Positions 1 through 6,508 of a stretch of DNA of 23,639 nt are shown here, piece after piece (positions within the stretch are counted from its first letter, which is position 1; every line of letters begins with the position of its first letter). The stretch is from assembly GCA_964512165.1 (NCBI GenBank), contig CAZEHQ010000041.1, positions 1-23,639 of the forward strand, in the 5' to 3' direction. Origin of the DNA: UBA8231 sp964512165 (GTDB taxonomy: Bacteria > Latescibacterota > UBA2968 > UBA8231). The notes under the pieces were generated by a model, which did no database searches, was not told where the DNA came from, and saw nothing but the letters and a program-made list of their open reading frames with translations. The position numbers were made by a program, and so were the translations under genes.

Positions 1-169
1 GCTTGTACTCCTCGAACTCGTCGAGGCTGTCGAATACGTAGGTCGCTGTCTGGGCGATCGGCGTGGTCACCGACTTGGCGTGCTTGCGGCGCTCCTCGCC
101 GCCGTGGACCGCCCAGGTGGAGGGGCCGCCCGCGGCGGCGGTGGAGGAGTCTTCTTCGCTCATCGGCAT
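1..169 (-). CDS. Cys/Met metabolism PLP-dependent enzyme, N-terminal fragment (cystathionine gamma-synthase/lyase family)
   Basis: Only the first ~56 codons are present; the gene runs off the left edge. The translation contains TWAVHGGEERRKHAKSVT, then TPIAQTATYVFDSLDEFEEY. This matches the N-terminal signature of the trans-sulfuration PLP family (cystathionine gamma-synthase, methionine gamma-lyase, O-acetylhomoserine sulfhydrylase), where AVHAGE is followed by a P-I-x-Q-(T/S)-(T/S)-(T/S)-(Y/F) stretch. The PLP lysine lies outside the window, so the exact reaction cannot be assigned. The first ATG is 2 nt after the thrC stop, and a second in-frame ATG lies at 163. Neither has a clear Shine-Dalgarno sequence. 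Tight linkage to threonine synthase fits a homoserine-branch role, since both families draw on phosphorylated or acylated homoserine. Confidence 0.82.
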   Translation of the reverse strand, partial: MPMSEEDSSTAAAGGPSTWAVHGGEERRKHAKSVTTPIAQTATYVFDSLDEFEEYK

Positions 170-171
170 GT

Positions 172-1509
172 TCAGGCGTAGACGCTGTCCACGGTTTCGA
201 GAACGGCCCGCCGCACCTGCTCGAGGTCGGCGTCGACTTCCACGGGCCGGTTGGCATGGCTCGGTGAGACCTCGAACTCGCCGAGACGGTCCTCGTGGTA
301 TCCCACCTTGAACTCCGGGAACTTCAACCCCAGGGCGGTGGAGATCACCACGACGCGGCTGTCCGGCCGGATGGTCCCGCAGGCGATGAGCTTCTCCAGC
401 GCCGCCAGGGCCACCCCGGTGTGGGGACAGGTGAACAGGCCGCTGCGATCGGCGCGCGCGCAGGCGTCGGCCAACTCGGCCTCGGTGGCCTCCTCCACGA
501 CGCCGTCGAGACGGCGCATGACCCGGATCGCCCGCTCCCAACTGACCGGGTCGCCGATGCGGATGGCGGAGGCCAGGGTGTCGGATGCCTCGACCGGTTC
601 GAAGGACTCGAAGCCCGTCCGATAGCTGCGATATAGAGGATCGGCGTTCCGGGCCTGGGCCACCGCCAGCCGCGGCAACCGGTCGATCATGCCCATCTGG
701 CGCATCTCCAGAAAACCCTTCCCGAGGGCGCTCACGTTCCCCAGGTTGCCCCCCGGGATCACGATCCAGTCGGGGACGACCCAGTCGAACTGCTGCAGCA
801 GCTCGATGCCGACCGTCTTCTGCCCCTCGATCCTGAGGGAGTTCATCGAGTTGGCCAGATAGACGTTCTCGCTCTTCACGAGACCGCGAACCAGGCGCAT
901 GCAGCCGTCGAAGTCGGTACGGATCGACAACGTCAGGGCGCCGTTGGCGATGGGCTGGATCAGCTGCGACACGGAGATCTTGTCCTTGGGCAGCAGGACG
1001 ATCACGGGGATCCCGGCCGCCGCCCCGTAGGCGGCGAGGGAGGCCGACGTGTCCCCCGTGGAGGCACAGGCGATGGCCGGGATCGCCTGTCCGTCGGCCC
1101 GCATCTGCTTGACCATGGAGACGAGCACCGTCATGCCGAGGTCCTTGAAAGACCCCGTGTGGCTGTGGCCGCACTGCTTGATCCACAACTCCCCGACGCC
1201 CATCTCGTCGCCGAGGCGGTCCGCCCAGAACAGGTTGCTGCCGCCCTCGTAGATGGAGACCACGTTGCCGTCATCCACGGCGGGGCAGACCATCTCCTTC
1301 TTGCCCCACACGCCGCTGCCGTAGGGCCAGACCGTCCCCATGTAGCGCTGATCGAAGAGACGCCGCCACTCGGTCCCCGGCCGCCGGCCCAGGGCCTCCA
1401 TGTCATGGACGACCTCGAAGAGCCCGCCGCACCCGCACTCGTAGAGCACCTGGTCGAGATCGTGGCGACTGCCGCAGCGGATGCACTCGAACCAGGCCTG
1501 GTATTCCAT
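172..1509 (-). CDS. thrC: Threonine synthase
   Basis: A 445-residue PLP enzyme converting O-phosphohomoserine to threonine in the cytoplasm, last step of threonine synthesis. The N-terminus carries a zinc-ribbon-like set (C9, C12, C25, C27), as in the longer threonine synthases. The PLP lysine is K122 in HTGSFKDLGMT, and CASTGDTSASLAAYGA from about residue 148 is the phosphate/PLP-binding loop of fold type II enzymes. A glycine-rich IPGGNLGN stretch follows in the C-terminal half. The length is typical. The start ATG is preceded by GGTGATC, which can pair with the extreme 3' end of 16S rRNA, supporting this start. A separate promoter appears to lie upstream at 1562-1590, and the next gene, a trans-sulfuration PLP enzyme, begins 2 nt after the stop, so the two probably form one unit. 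Confidence 0.95.
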   Translation of the reverse strand: MEYQAWFECIRCGSRHDLDQVLYECGCGGLFEVVHDMEALGRRPGTEWRRLFDQRYMGTVWPYGSGVWGKKEMVCPAVDDGNVVSIYEGGSNLFWADRLGDEMGVGELWIKQCGHSHTGSFKDLGMTVLVSMVKQMRADGQAIPAIACASTGDTSASLAAYGAAAGIPVIVLLPKDKISVSQLIQPIANGALTLSIRTDFDGCMRLVRGLVKSENVYLANSMNSLRIEGQKTVGIELLQQFDWVVPDWIVIPGGNLGNVSALGKGFLEMRQMGMIDRLPRLAVAQARNADPLYRSYRTGFESFEPVEASDTLASAIRIGDPVSWERAIRVMRRLDGVVEEATEAELADACARADRSGLFTCPHTGVALAALEKLIACGTIRPDSRVVVISTALGLKFPEFKVGYHEDRLGEFEVSPSHANRPVEVDADLEQVRRAVLETVDSVYA

Positions 1510-1551
1510 CGATCACCGAGCGGTTGGAGCGGTTTGCGGGAGAAGGGTTTA

Positions 1552-1581
1552 TACGGCGGGAAATCTACCCCGGGGGCCGTA
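1552..1581. repeat. Inverted repeat in thrC leader
   Basis: TACGG and CCGTA arms flank an inner CGGG/CCCG pairing, with a four-C bulge on one side and an 8-nt loop. It sits between the thiT stop and the thrC start and overlaps the -10 of the candidate thrC promoter. No T-tract follows on the minus strand, so a terminator role is doubtful; it may be a leader structure or an operator. Confidence 0.3.
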
Positions 1582-1590
1582 CATCGGCAA
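1562..1590 (-). promoter_or_regulatory. Candidate sigma70-type promoter for thrC
   Basis: Read on the minus strand, TTGCCG (1590-1585) and TAGATT (1567-1562) are separated by exactly 17 nt. Each box matches the consensus at 4 of 6 positions. The predicted transcription start would leave a leader of about 45 nt before the thrC ATG. The match is moderate and could be chance. Confidence 0.38.
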
Positions 1591-1607
1591 GGAAACGGGA
1601 CGCCGGA

Positions 1608-2120
1608 TCAGGCTGGTACGCGCCGCACGAGCCATGGGATCGCGGCCGCTGCGATGAGGGTTTCGGGCACCATGTAGCTGGCGTTGTAGATGAGGGAGTA
1701 TTTCCACACCGGCGTCCCCTCGGGAGCCAGGTGGGCGAAGTAGACGACCCCGGAGAGGACGTGGCTCCCCAGCCTTGCCAGGCTGGCGCCCGCCGCGGCC
1801 GCGGCGATGGTCCAGGGCCCGCTTCCGGCGGAGGCCGCCAGGCCGGCGAGGCCCAGACTGGCGAAAGCCGCGGGGTAGTCCAGAACCAGCTGCACCGGGT
1901 GCACGAAATAGGGCGTCATGACGAAGTTGACGACCCCGTACGCGGCCCCGGCCAGCATCCCGGCGCGGGGCCCCCGGCGCAACGAGAGAAAGAGGATGGG
2001 CAGGGTGTGCAGGCTCACCGAACCGCCGTATGCCAGATGGGGCAGCTTGACGCGAATCAGGCTGAGGACGGCCGCCAGGGCGATGGCGACGGCGGTCTCC
2101 GCGGCGGTGCCAGTCCTCAC
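1608..2120 (-). CDS. thiT: ECF-type thiamine transporter specificity subunit ThiT
   Basis: A small, very hydrophobic membrane protein (170 aa) of the ECF S-component type, predicted to bind thiamine outside the membrane and hand it to the shared EcfA/A'/T energising module. It aligns by eye with Lactococcus lactis ThiT: GSVSLHTLPILFLSLRRG (residues 33-50), DYPAAFASLGLAG (81-93), SHVLSGVVYF (119-128) and YSLIYN (141-146). Thiamine contacts known for that protein appear as D81 (Glu there), H120, Y141 and N146. I chose GTG at 2120 because AAGG lies 7 nt upstream and the hydrophobic core starts just after it; the frame stays open to an ATG at 2180. No EcfAAT genes and no TPP riboswitch are visible nearby, so the energising module must be encoded elsewhere. 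Confidence 0.85.
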   Translation of the reverse strand: MRTGTAAETAVAIALAAVLSLIRVKLPHLAYGGSVSLHTLPILFLSLRRGPRAGMLAGAAYGVVNFVMTPYFVHPVQLVLDYPAAFASLGLAGLAASAGSGPWTIAAAAAGASLARLGSHVLSGVVYFAHLAPEGTPVWKYSLIYNASYMVPETLIAAAAIPWLVRRVPA

Positions 2121-2219
2121 GTAGCGCCTTTCCGTACAGGGGGAAACGAGGAGGAACCCGCCGGCCCGAGAGGCGTCCAACCAGTGCGGGCCATCCCGGT
2201 CTTGGCTCGCACCTCCCTG

Positions 2220-2250
2220 GCGGCCGGGGGCGTTTCACGCCCTCGGCCGC
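2220..2250 (-). other. Strong GC-rich hairpin in thiT leader
   Basis: On the minus strand GCGGCCG-A-GGGCG pairs with CGCCC-C-CGGCCGC around a TGAAA loop: 12 base pairs with a single A/C mismatch. It lies about 100 nt upstream of the thiT start. No T-run follows, so it is either a T-poor terminator for the upstream run or a regulatory leader structure. Confidence 0.5.
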
Positions 2251-2263
2251 ACCTCGTTCTGCC

Positions 2264-2288
2264 GCCGGGGGCCTCGGCTGGCCCCGGC
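2264..2288 (-). terminator. GC-rich hairpin just after the TPR-parvulin gene
   Basis: GCCGGGGCC and GGCCCCCGGC arms flank a 6-nt loop and begin 1 nt after the stop codon of the TPR-parvulin gene. The position suits an end-of-operon terminator. The U-tract is missing, as is common for hairpins in GC-rich genomes, so function is inferred from place and stem strength. Confidence 0.45.
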
Positions 2289-2289
2289 C

Positions 2290-3348
2290 TCAGTTCAACC
2301 GCTGCAGGAGCATGTACCCCCGCTGGATGCGAACCGGGCCGCTGACCCCTCCCACCTTCAGTTTCAGCACATTGCTCTCGACCTCGGGGAGCATCTCCCC
2401 GGGCCCGAAGAACCCGAGATCGCCGCCGTCCCTGGCGTTGGGCGCCTGGGAGAACCTGGCCGCCAGCTCCCCGAAGTCTCCGCCGGCCTCCAGCCTCTCG
2501 AGGATGTCGAGGGCCTGCGACTCCGTCGGAACGAGGATGAAGCGGGCCCGCATCTTGCCGTCGACTATCGCCCGGATGCCCTCCATGTTGACGTTGATGG
2601 CATGCAGGAGTCCCGGATCCCGGGCGATCGCCTTGGTCCGGTCGTACCACTCGAGGGCCTCGGCATAGCGCTTCCCGGCGGCCAGCAGGTAGGCGATGTT
2701 GTTGTGCGACTCCACGTCGTCGGGGAGAAACTCGATGACCGTGTGGTAACGCAGCAGGGCGCTGTCCGGCTTCCCCGTGCGCGTGTAGTGCAAGGCCAGC
2801 AGGCGGTGGGCGTGGGCGTTGCGGTCATCGAGGGCGAGGGCGGCGTCGAGCTCGGCGCGGGAGGCGGCCAGGTCTCCGGCCTGCAGGTGCAGGAAGGCGA
2901 GCTGGGTGCGCACACCGGAGTTCCCCGGGGCCAGCTCCATGGCCCGGTGCACGTAGTGCAGGGCGGAGTCGAGGCGGCCCACGGCGAGGAAGGCGTCGTT
3001 GAGCATGGAATAGACGGGAAGCTGGGCCGGGCGCTCGCCCAGCGACCGTTGCAAGAGCTGCACCGCGCGGCTGCCGTTTCCCTGGATGAGGTAGAGCTCG
3101 GCGATGCGGTTCAGCACCTGGGCGCTGCCGGCTCCCTCGGTGAGGGCCTGCTCGTAGCGCAGCAGCGACTGGTCGAGCTGGCCGCGGCGGGCGAGGCCTT
3201 CGGCCTCCCGCACCAGGGTCACCAGCCTGGGCTCCGGGTCCGGCGGATCCTGCGCCGACGTACCCGGAGCCGCCAGGGCGAGCCCGGCGAACAGGAGGAG
3301 GAAGGGCAGCCTTCGAGCCGCGGAAGCGCTGTGCACCCGGCTCGCCAT
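2290..3348 (-). CDS. Secreted TPR-repeat protein with C-terminal parvulin-like domain
   Basis: A 352-residue protein with three parts. Residues 1-32 form an export signal (arginines, then LPFLLLFAGLALA, and a likely cleavage near TSA-QD). Residues ~40-245 hold about five or six tetratricopeptide-type helical pairs (for example LLRYEQALTEGAG, ALHYVHRAMELAPGN, ALEWYDRTKAIARDPG). Residues ~266-352 form a parvulin/rotamase-like domain with DFGELAARFSQ, GGDLGFFGPGEM, GGVSGPV and a final GYMLLQRL strand. The two histidines conserved in parvulin active sites (in ...HIL near the domain start and in GYH near its end) are F270 and M346 here, so prolyl isomerase activity is doubtful and a peptide-binding role is more likely. 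It starts 1 nt after the aldolase stop with GAGGAG 7 nt upstream, so it is the last gene of the BMC run. The function is unknown. Confidence 0.82.
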   Translation of the reverse strand: MASRVHSASAARRLPFLLLFAGLALAAPGTSAQDPPDPEPRLVTLVREAEGLARRGQLDQSLLRYEQALTEGAGSAQVLNRIAELYLIQGNGSRAVQLLQRSLGERPAQLPVYSMLNDAFLAVGRLDSALHYVHRAMELAPGNSGVRTQLAFLHLQAGDLAASRAELDAALALDDRNAHAHRLLALHYTRTGKPDSALLRYHTVIEFLPDDVESHNNIAYLLAAGKRYAEALEWYDRTKAIARDPGLLHAINVNMEGIRAIVDGKMRARFILVPTESQALDILERLEAGGDFGELAARFSQAPNARDGGDLGFFGPGEMLPEVESNVLKLKVGGVSGPVRIQRGYMLLQRLN

Positions 3349-3349
3349 C

Positions 3350-4117
3350 TCAGCGCTCCTCTGACCGCAGCCTCTGCACGACTTCCCGGGTGATCCGCTC
3401 CACGAGGTCGTCTGCCGGGCTCCCCTGCTGGGGATCGCACCCGGGCCGGCCCCTGATCCCGAATCTCTTGCGCAGTTCGATCAACTCCCCGACCTGATCG
3501 CCGTCGAGGGTGTTGGTGGCCCCGAGCTGCCGGGAGACGAGGACGATCCGCGCGAAATGCTCCACCGTCTCCATCTTGAAGTGGGCCTCCTGCACCGACT
3601 TCCCGAGGGTTACGGCGCCGTGATTGGCCATCAGCACGGCATCGTACTTCTCGAGCAGGGGGCGCATCGGCTCGAAGATGTCGGGGCCCCCCGGCGTGCC
3701 GTAGGGTGCCAGAGGAACCCCGCCGAGGAGCACGACCACCTCCGGCAGGACGCACTCGGTCAGGTCGAGGCCGGCCACGGCAAAGCCGGTGGCCGTGGCC
3801 GGATGGGCGTGGACGACGGCGGCCACGTCGGCGCGCAGCCGGTATGCCTCCAGGTGCATGCGGATCTCCGAGGAGATCTTCATCGGCCCCGAGACCTGGG
3901 TCCCGTCCATGTCGCAGATGGCCAGCATCTCCTCGGTGAGGAACCCCTTGCTGACGCCGGTGGGCGTGCACAGCACCCGGTCGTCGCCGATCCGGGCCGA
4001 GAGGTTGCCGTCGTTGGCGGCGACGAATCCGAGTTGGTAGATGCGGCGCCCCATCTCGCAGATCTCGCGGCGGGCGGCGAAGGCGGAGGAAGCGGTGGCC
4101 ACGGGATCAGCGGGCAT
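3350..4117 (-). CDS. Class II aldolase (fuculose/rhamnulose-phosphate aldolase type) with putative BMC encapsulation peptide
   Basis: A 255-residue class II aldolase/adducin-fold enzyme of the L-fuculose-1-phosphate aldolase group, which cleaves ketose phosphates to dihydroxyacetone phosphate and lactaldehyde. Visible features are NDGNLSAR (35-42), TPTGVSKG (51-58), the family acid E84, the zinc pair H103 and H105 in VVHAHP, and H166 in ANHGAVTLG. The catalytic core ends near residue 222. A polar linker (GRPGCDPQQGSPA) follows, then a final amphipathic helix with core LVERITREVVQRL (238-250), hydrophobic at i, i+1, i+4, i+8, i+9 and i+12. Linker plus short amphipathic helix is the usual form of a BMC encapsulation peptide, and a BMC-H gene lies two genes upstream. 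The gene overlaps the preceding membrane-protein gene by 11 nt. The exact substrate is not resolved; ribulose-5-phosphate epimerase-like relatives exist in this fold. Confidence 0.88.
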   Translation of the reverse strand: MPADPVATASSAFAARREICEMGRRIYQLGFVAANDGNLSARIGDDRVLCTPTGVSKGFLTEEMLAICDMDGTQVSGPMKISSEIRMHLEAYRLRADVAAVVHAHPATATGFAVAGLDLTECVLPEVVVLLGGVPLAPYGTPGGPDIFEPMRPLLEKYDAVLMANHGAVTLGKSVQEAHFKMETVEHFARIVLVSRQLGATNTLDGDQVGELIELRKRFGIRGRPGCDPQQGSPADDLVERITREVVQRLRSEER

Positions 4118-5003
4118 GGGCCGGGCCGAGGACCGGAACCGGCGACCAGCGCCCCTGACCGAGGACGATCAGGCCGGCCAGACCCGGCGCCACGAGGTTG
4201 ACGGCGCAGAGCAGGAGCGCGGCCTGCAGGGCCACCGCCGGCTGCACTCCGGCCAACCCGAGGACGGAGACCGCGGCGAACTCGCGAACGCCGAGGTCGA
4301 GAAAGCTGATCGGCAGCAGGGTCTTCAGGGCGAAGACGGCGGGCACGCTCCAGAAGACGGAGGAGGGCAAGGGACCGGCAGCCAGCAGCAGGAGATGGAA
4401 CTGGACGAAGAAGACCAGGTTGAAGACCGCGGAACCGCAGATATTGGCGGCCCAGCCGCGAGCGGGAACCGCGCCCAGCACCTCGAGCCATCCGCGGCGA
4501 TGTCTATACCGGCGAAGGAGATACCAGCCAGCCCCGCCCATCCCGGCTGCCGCCGCCGCGGCGCCGAGGAACCAGCCACCCCCGATCCCGGGGAGGACGG
4601 ATGCCGAGAGGGCGCCCGCCAGCAGCGTCACTCCAGCGGACGTCGTGCGGTCCGCCGCGGCCAGTTGGGCGGCGGCCATCCGCCGTCCCGGCAGGATCAG
4701 GCCGCGGCCGAGCTCCCCTACCCGCCCGGGGGTGATGAGACCCAGCCCGAAGCCGGCCAGCAGTGAGCGCAGGGCGTCGGCGCCCGAGACCTCGGGAGCC
4801 GCGGCGCGCAGCAGGACCCTCCACTTCCACCACTGCAGGACAAGACCGACCGGCAGGAGAGCCACCGCGGCCCCGGCGAAACGCGGGTCCAGCCCGGCCG
4901 CCGTGCGCAGCAAGGCCTGCGGCGACGTGGTCAGGCCGACGACGAGGGCCAGGAGGCCGAGGCCGACGGCGACTCTCGCGAAGGGCGGGGCCAGCCGCCC
5001 CAT
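4107..5003 (-). CDS. Lysylphosphatidylglycerol-synthase-type (UPF0104/flippase-like) integral membrane protein
   Basis: About 298 residues, nearly all hydrophobic, with around seven or eight membrane segments (for example ~12-26, 43-58, 81-92, 122-137, 145-163, 190-210, 219-232, 242-280). The stretch GFGLGLITPGRVGELGRG (86-102) and SFLDLGVREFAAVSVLG (234-250) are the two hallmark loops of the PF03706-like family (TPGR-x-GE and G-x-G-x-RE). This is the membrane half of MprF and of many stand-alone proteins thought to move lipids. No C-terminal transferase domain follows, so lysyl transfer is not expected. GTG at 5006 (4-nt overlap) or ATG at 5003 (1-nt overlap) with the BMC-H stop could start it. 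Its position between a BMC shell gene and a BMC-type aldolase is unusual, and its role there is unknown. Confidence 0.8.
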   Translation of the reverse strand: MGRLAPPFARVAVGLGLLALVVGLTTSPQALLRTAAGLDPRFAGAAVALLPVGLVLQWWKWRVLLRAAAPEVSGADALRSLLAGFGLGLITPGRVGELGRGLILPGRRMAAAQLAAADRTTSAGVTLLAGALSASVLPGIGGGWFLGAAAAAAGMGGAGWYLLRRYRHRRGWLEVLGAVPARGWAANICGSAVFNLVFFVQFHLLLLAAGPLPSSVFWSVPAVFALKTLLPISFLDLGVREFAAVSVLGLAGVQPAVALQAALLLCAVNLVAPGLAGLIVLGQGRWSPVPVLGPAHAR

Positions 5004-5296
5004 CACGAGCCGGGTCCGGCCCCGGAGGGGGAATCCAGCAACGGCTCGAGGGATGGGTGCGGCCGGGGAATCAGGTGGACGGCGACGACCTCCCCCACGG
5101 CGCGCGCCGCCCGCCCGCCGGCCTCGGTGGCGGCGCGCACGGCGGCCACGTCTCCGCGGACCATGGCGGTGATCAGCCCCCCGCCGACGGGGTGCCAGCC
5201 GAGGAGTTCCACGTCAGCCGCCTTGACCATGGCGTCGCTGGCCTCGACAAGGGCCACCAGACCGCGGGTCTCGATCATCCCGAGGGCATCGCCCAT
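5003..5296 (-). CDS. Bacterial microcompartment hexameric shell protein (BMC-H, PduA/CcmK type)
   Basis: With the ATG at 5296 the protein is 97 residues, the usual size for a single-domain BMC-H subunit. It opens with GDALGMIETRGLVALVEASDAMVKAADV (2-29), has the pore-loop stretch HPVGGGL (35-41, compare KIGSGL in PduA), MVRGDVAAVRAA (45-56), and ends with GEVVAVHLIPRPH (68-80). The edge lysine K25 and the R78 of the PRPH motif, which form hexamer-hexamer contacts in PduA-like proteins, are present. Such subunits tile the shell facet, and the pore passes small metabolites. An in-frame ATG at 5308 would add four residues; neither start has a clear ribosome site. It is the first gene of its run, behind a good promoter. 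No other shell gene (BMC-T or pentamer) is in the window. Confidence 0.94.
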   Translation of the reverse strand: MGDALGMIETRGLVALVEASDAMVKAADVELLGWHPVGGGLITAMVRGDVAAVRAATEAGGRAARAVGEVVAVHLIPRPHPSLEPLLDSPSGAGPGS

Positions 5297-5351
5297 GGTG
5301 GATAACATTCTCGGAGAAAAGGACTTGCACGTTCTACGGAGCAACCGGGCA

Positions 5352-5380
5352 ATAATCGCGCCGCCCCCGGCATCGGTCAA
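5352..5380 (-). promoter_or_regulatory. Sigma70-type promoter for the BMC-H/aldolase run
   Basis: On the minus strand TTGACC (5380-5375, 5 of 6 to consensus) and GATTAT (5357-5352, 4 of 6) are separated by exactly 17 nt. Transcription would begin near 5345, about 40-50 nt before the BMC-H start. It starts at the base next to the terminator hairpin of the upstream ychF operon, a sensible arrangement for back-to-back units. Confidence 0.6.
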
Positions 5381-5416
5381 GGCGTCCGGGGGCCGGTCGG
5401 TGCCCCCGGGGACGCC
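5381..5416 (-). terminator. Terminator hairpin after ychF
   Basis: On the minus strand, 3 nt after the ychF stop, GGCGTCC-CC-GGGGGC pairs with GCCCCCGGACGCC around an 8-nt loop: 13 base pairs with a 2-nt bulge. It is followed by TTGACC, not a long T-run, so this is a strong stem with a poor tail. Confidence 0.6.
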
Positions 5417-5419
5417 CGC

Positions 5420-6508
5420 TCAGCGGAACAGGAAGGTGATCACCTCGCCGTCCGCGACCACGTGATCCCGGCCCTCGGAACGCAGCCGGCCCGTGTCCCG
5501 AAGCCGCGCCGCGTCCCCGTCCACAGACAGCACGTCGGCGACGTTGGTCACCTCGGCGCGGATGAAGCCGGCCTCCATGTCGGAGTGGATGCGGCCGGCC
5601 GCGGCGGCTGCCTTGGTCCCCGACGGCACCTGCCAGGCCTGCAGCTTGTCGTTGGCCAGGGTGTAGAAGGTGATCAACCCGAGCAGGTCGCGCGCTTCCC
5701 TGAGCAGGCGGTCGACACCGCTCTCCAGCAGACCCAGGGTGGCGATGAACTCCGCCCTCTCCTCCTCCCCCAGTTGGGCGAGCTCGGCCTCGATGCCGGC
5801 GGAGATCCCCAGGACCCACCGCGGTCCGTAGCGGTCGCGGAGGGCGCCGGCGGAGCGCGCCTCCACCCCGTCCTCCTCCGACACGTTGGCCACGACGAGC
5901 ACCGGCTTGCCGGTGAGGAAGTCATATCCCCGCAGGGCCGCGAAGTACTCCGGGGAGAGGTCCCCCTGCCCCAAGGGAACCCCCTCCGACAGGATCCCGT
6001 GGGCCGCCCTCAGGGCTCCCAGCTCGGTCTGCCGGCCGGACTTCGGATCGGATCGCACCACCTTGTCGAGCTGGGGCAAGTTGCGTTCGGCCACCTCCAG
6101 ATCCGCGAGGATCAGCTCGGTATCCACCGTGTCGGCGTCCCTCAGCGGGTCGAGGTCCCCCTCCACGTGGGAGACCGTCTCGGCCTCGAAGCAGCGCACC
6201 ACGTGAAGCAGGGCGTCGGTCTGGCGTACGTCGGCGAGGAACTGGTTCCCCCTCCCCTCTCCCCGGCTGGCGCCGCGCACCAGACCCGCGATGTCGGTGA
6301 TCCGGATGGCCGCGGGCGTGCAGCTGGCCGGCTGCAGCGCCGCTTCGAGCCGGCGCAGGCGTTCATCGGGAACGTCGGCGACGGCCACGTTCGGCTCGAT
6401 CGTGCAGAAGGGATAGCTGGAGGCGGCGGCCGAGCCCCGGCTCAGGGCGTTGAACAAGGTCGACTTGCCGACGTTGGGAAGACCGACGATCCCGACGGAG
6501 AGGCTCAT
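5420..6508 (-). CDS. ychF: Ribosome-associated ATPase YchF (Obg/OLA1 family)
   Basis: A 362-residue P-loop NTPase of the universally conserved YchF/OLA1 group, which binds ribosomes and prefers ATP over GTP. G1 is GLPNVGKST (9-17), and the switch II region is ITDIAGLVRGASRGEGRGNQFL. The usual GTPase NKxD is replaced by a VVANVSEED stretch (N-V-x-E), the known basis of the ATP preference. The C-terminal TGS-like domain shows LITFYTLANDKLQAW followed by AAGRIHSDMEAGFIRAEV and ends in EVITFLFR. The ATG is chosen because GGAGG lies about 7 nt upstream and the protein opens on the beta-1 strand SVGIVGLPN. It overlaps rqcH by 4 nt (ATGA), so translation is likely coupled. Confidence 0.97.
   Translation of the reverse strand: MSLSVGIVGLPNVGKSTLFNALSRGSAAASSYPFCTIEPNVAVADVPDERLRRLEAALQPASCTPAAIRITDIAGLVRGASRGEGRGNQFLADVRQTDALLHVVRCFEAETVSHVEGDLDPLRDADTVDTELILADLEVAERNLPQLDKVVRSDPKSGRQTELGALRAAHGILSEGVPLGQGDLSPEYFAALRGYDFLTGKPVLVVANVSEEDGVEARSAGALRDRYGPRWVLGISAGIEAELAQLGEEERAEFIATLGLLESGVDRLLREARDLLGLITFYTLANDKLQAWQVPSGTKAAAAAGRIHSDMEAGFIRAEVTNVADVLSVDGDAARLRDTGRLRSEGRDHVVADGEVITFLFR

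Noticed and set aside
63..1677. Several plus-strand open frames across the thrC region
   Set aside because: They are antisense to thrC and the upstream PLP gene and have no recognisable features.
2121..2290. Possible cobalamin riboswitch (a GGTGCGAGCC ... GGCCCGCACTGG stretch on the minus strand)
   Set aside because: A local resemblance to one conserved block exists, but the flanking conserved elements of the B12 aptamer (including the AGCCAGGAGACC box) are absent and the downstream gene is a thiamine-type transporter.
4107..5003. Full MprF-type lysylphosphatidylglycerol synthase
   Set aside because: Only the membrane domain is present; the aminoacyl-transferase domain is missing.
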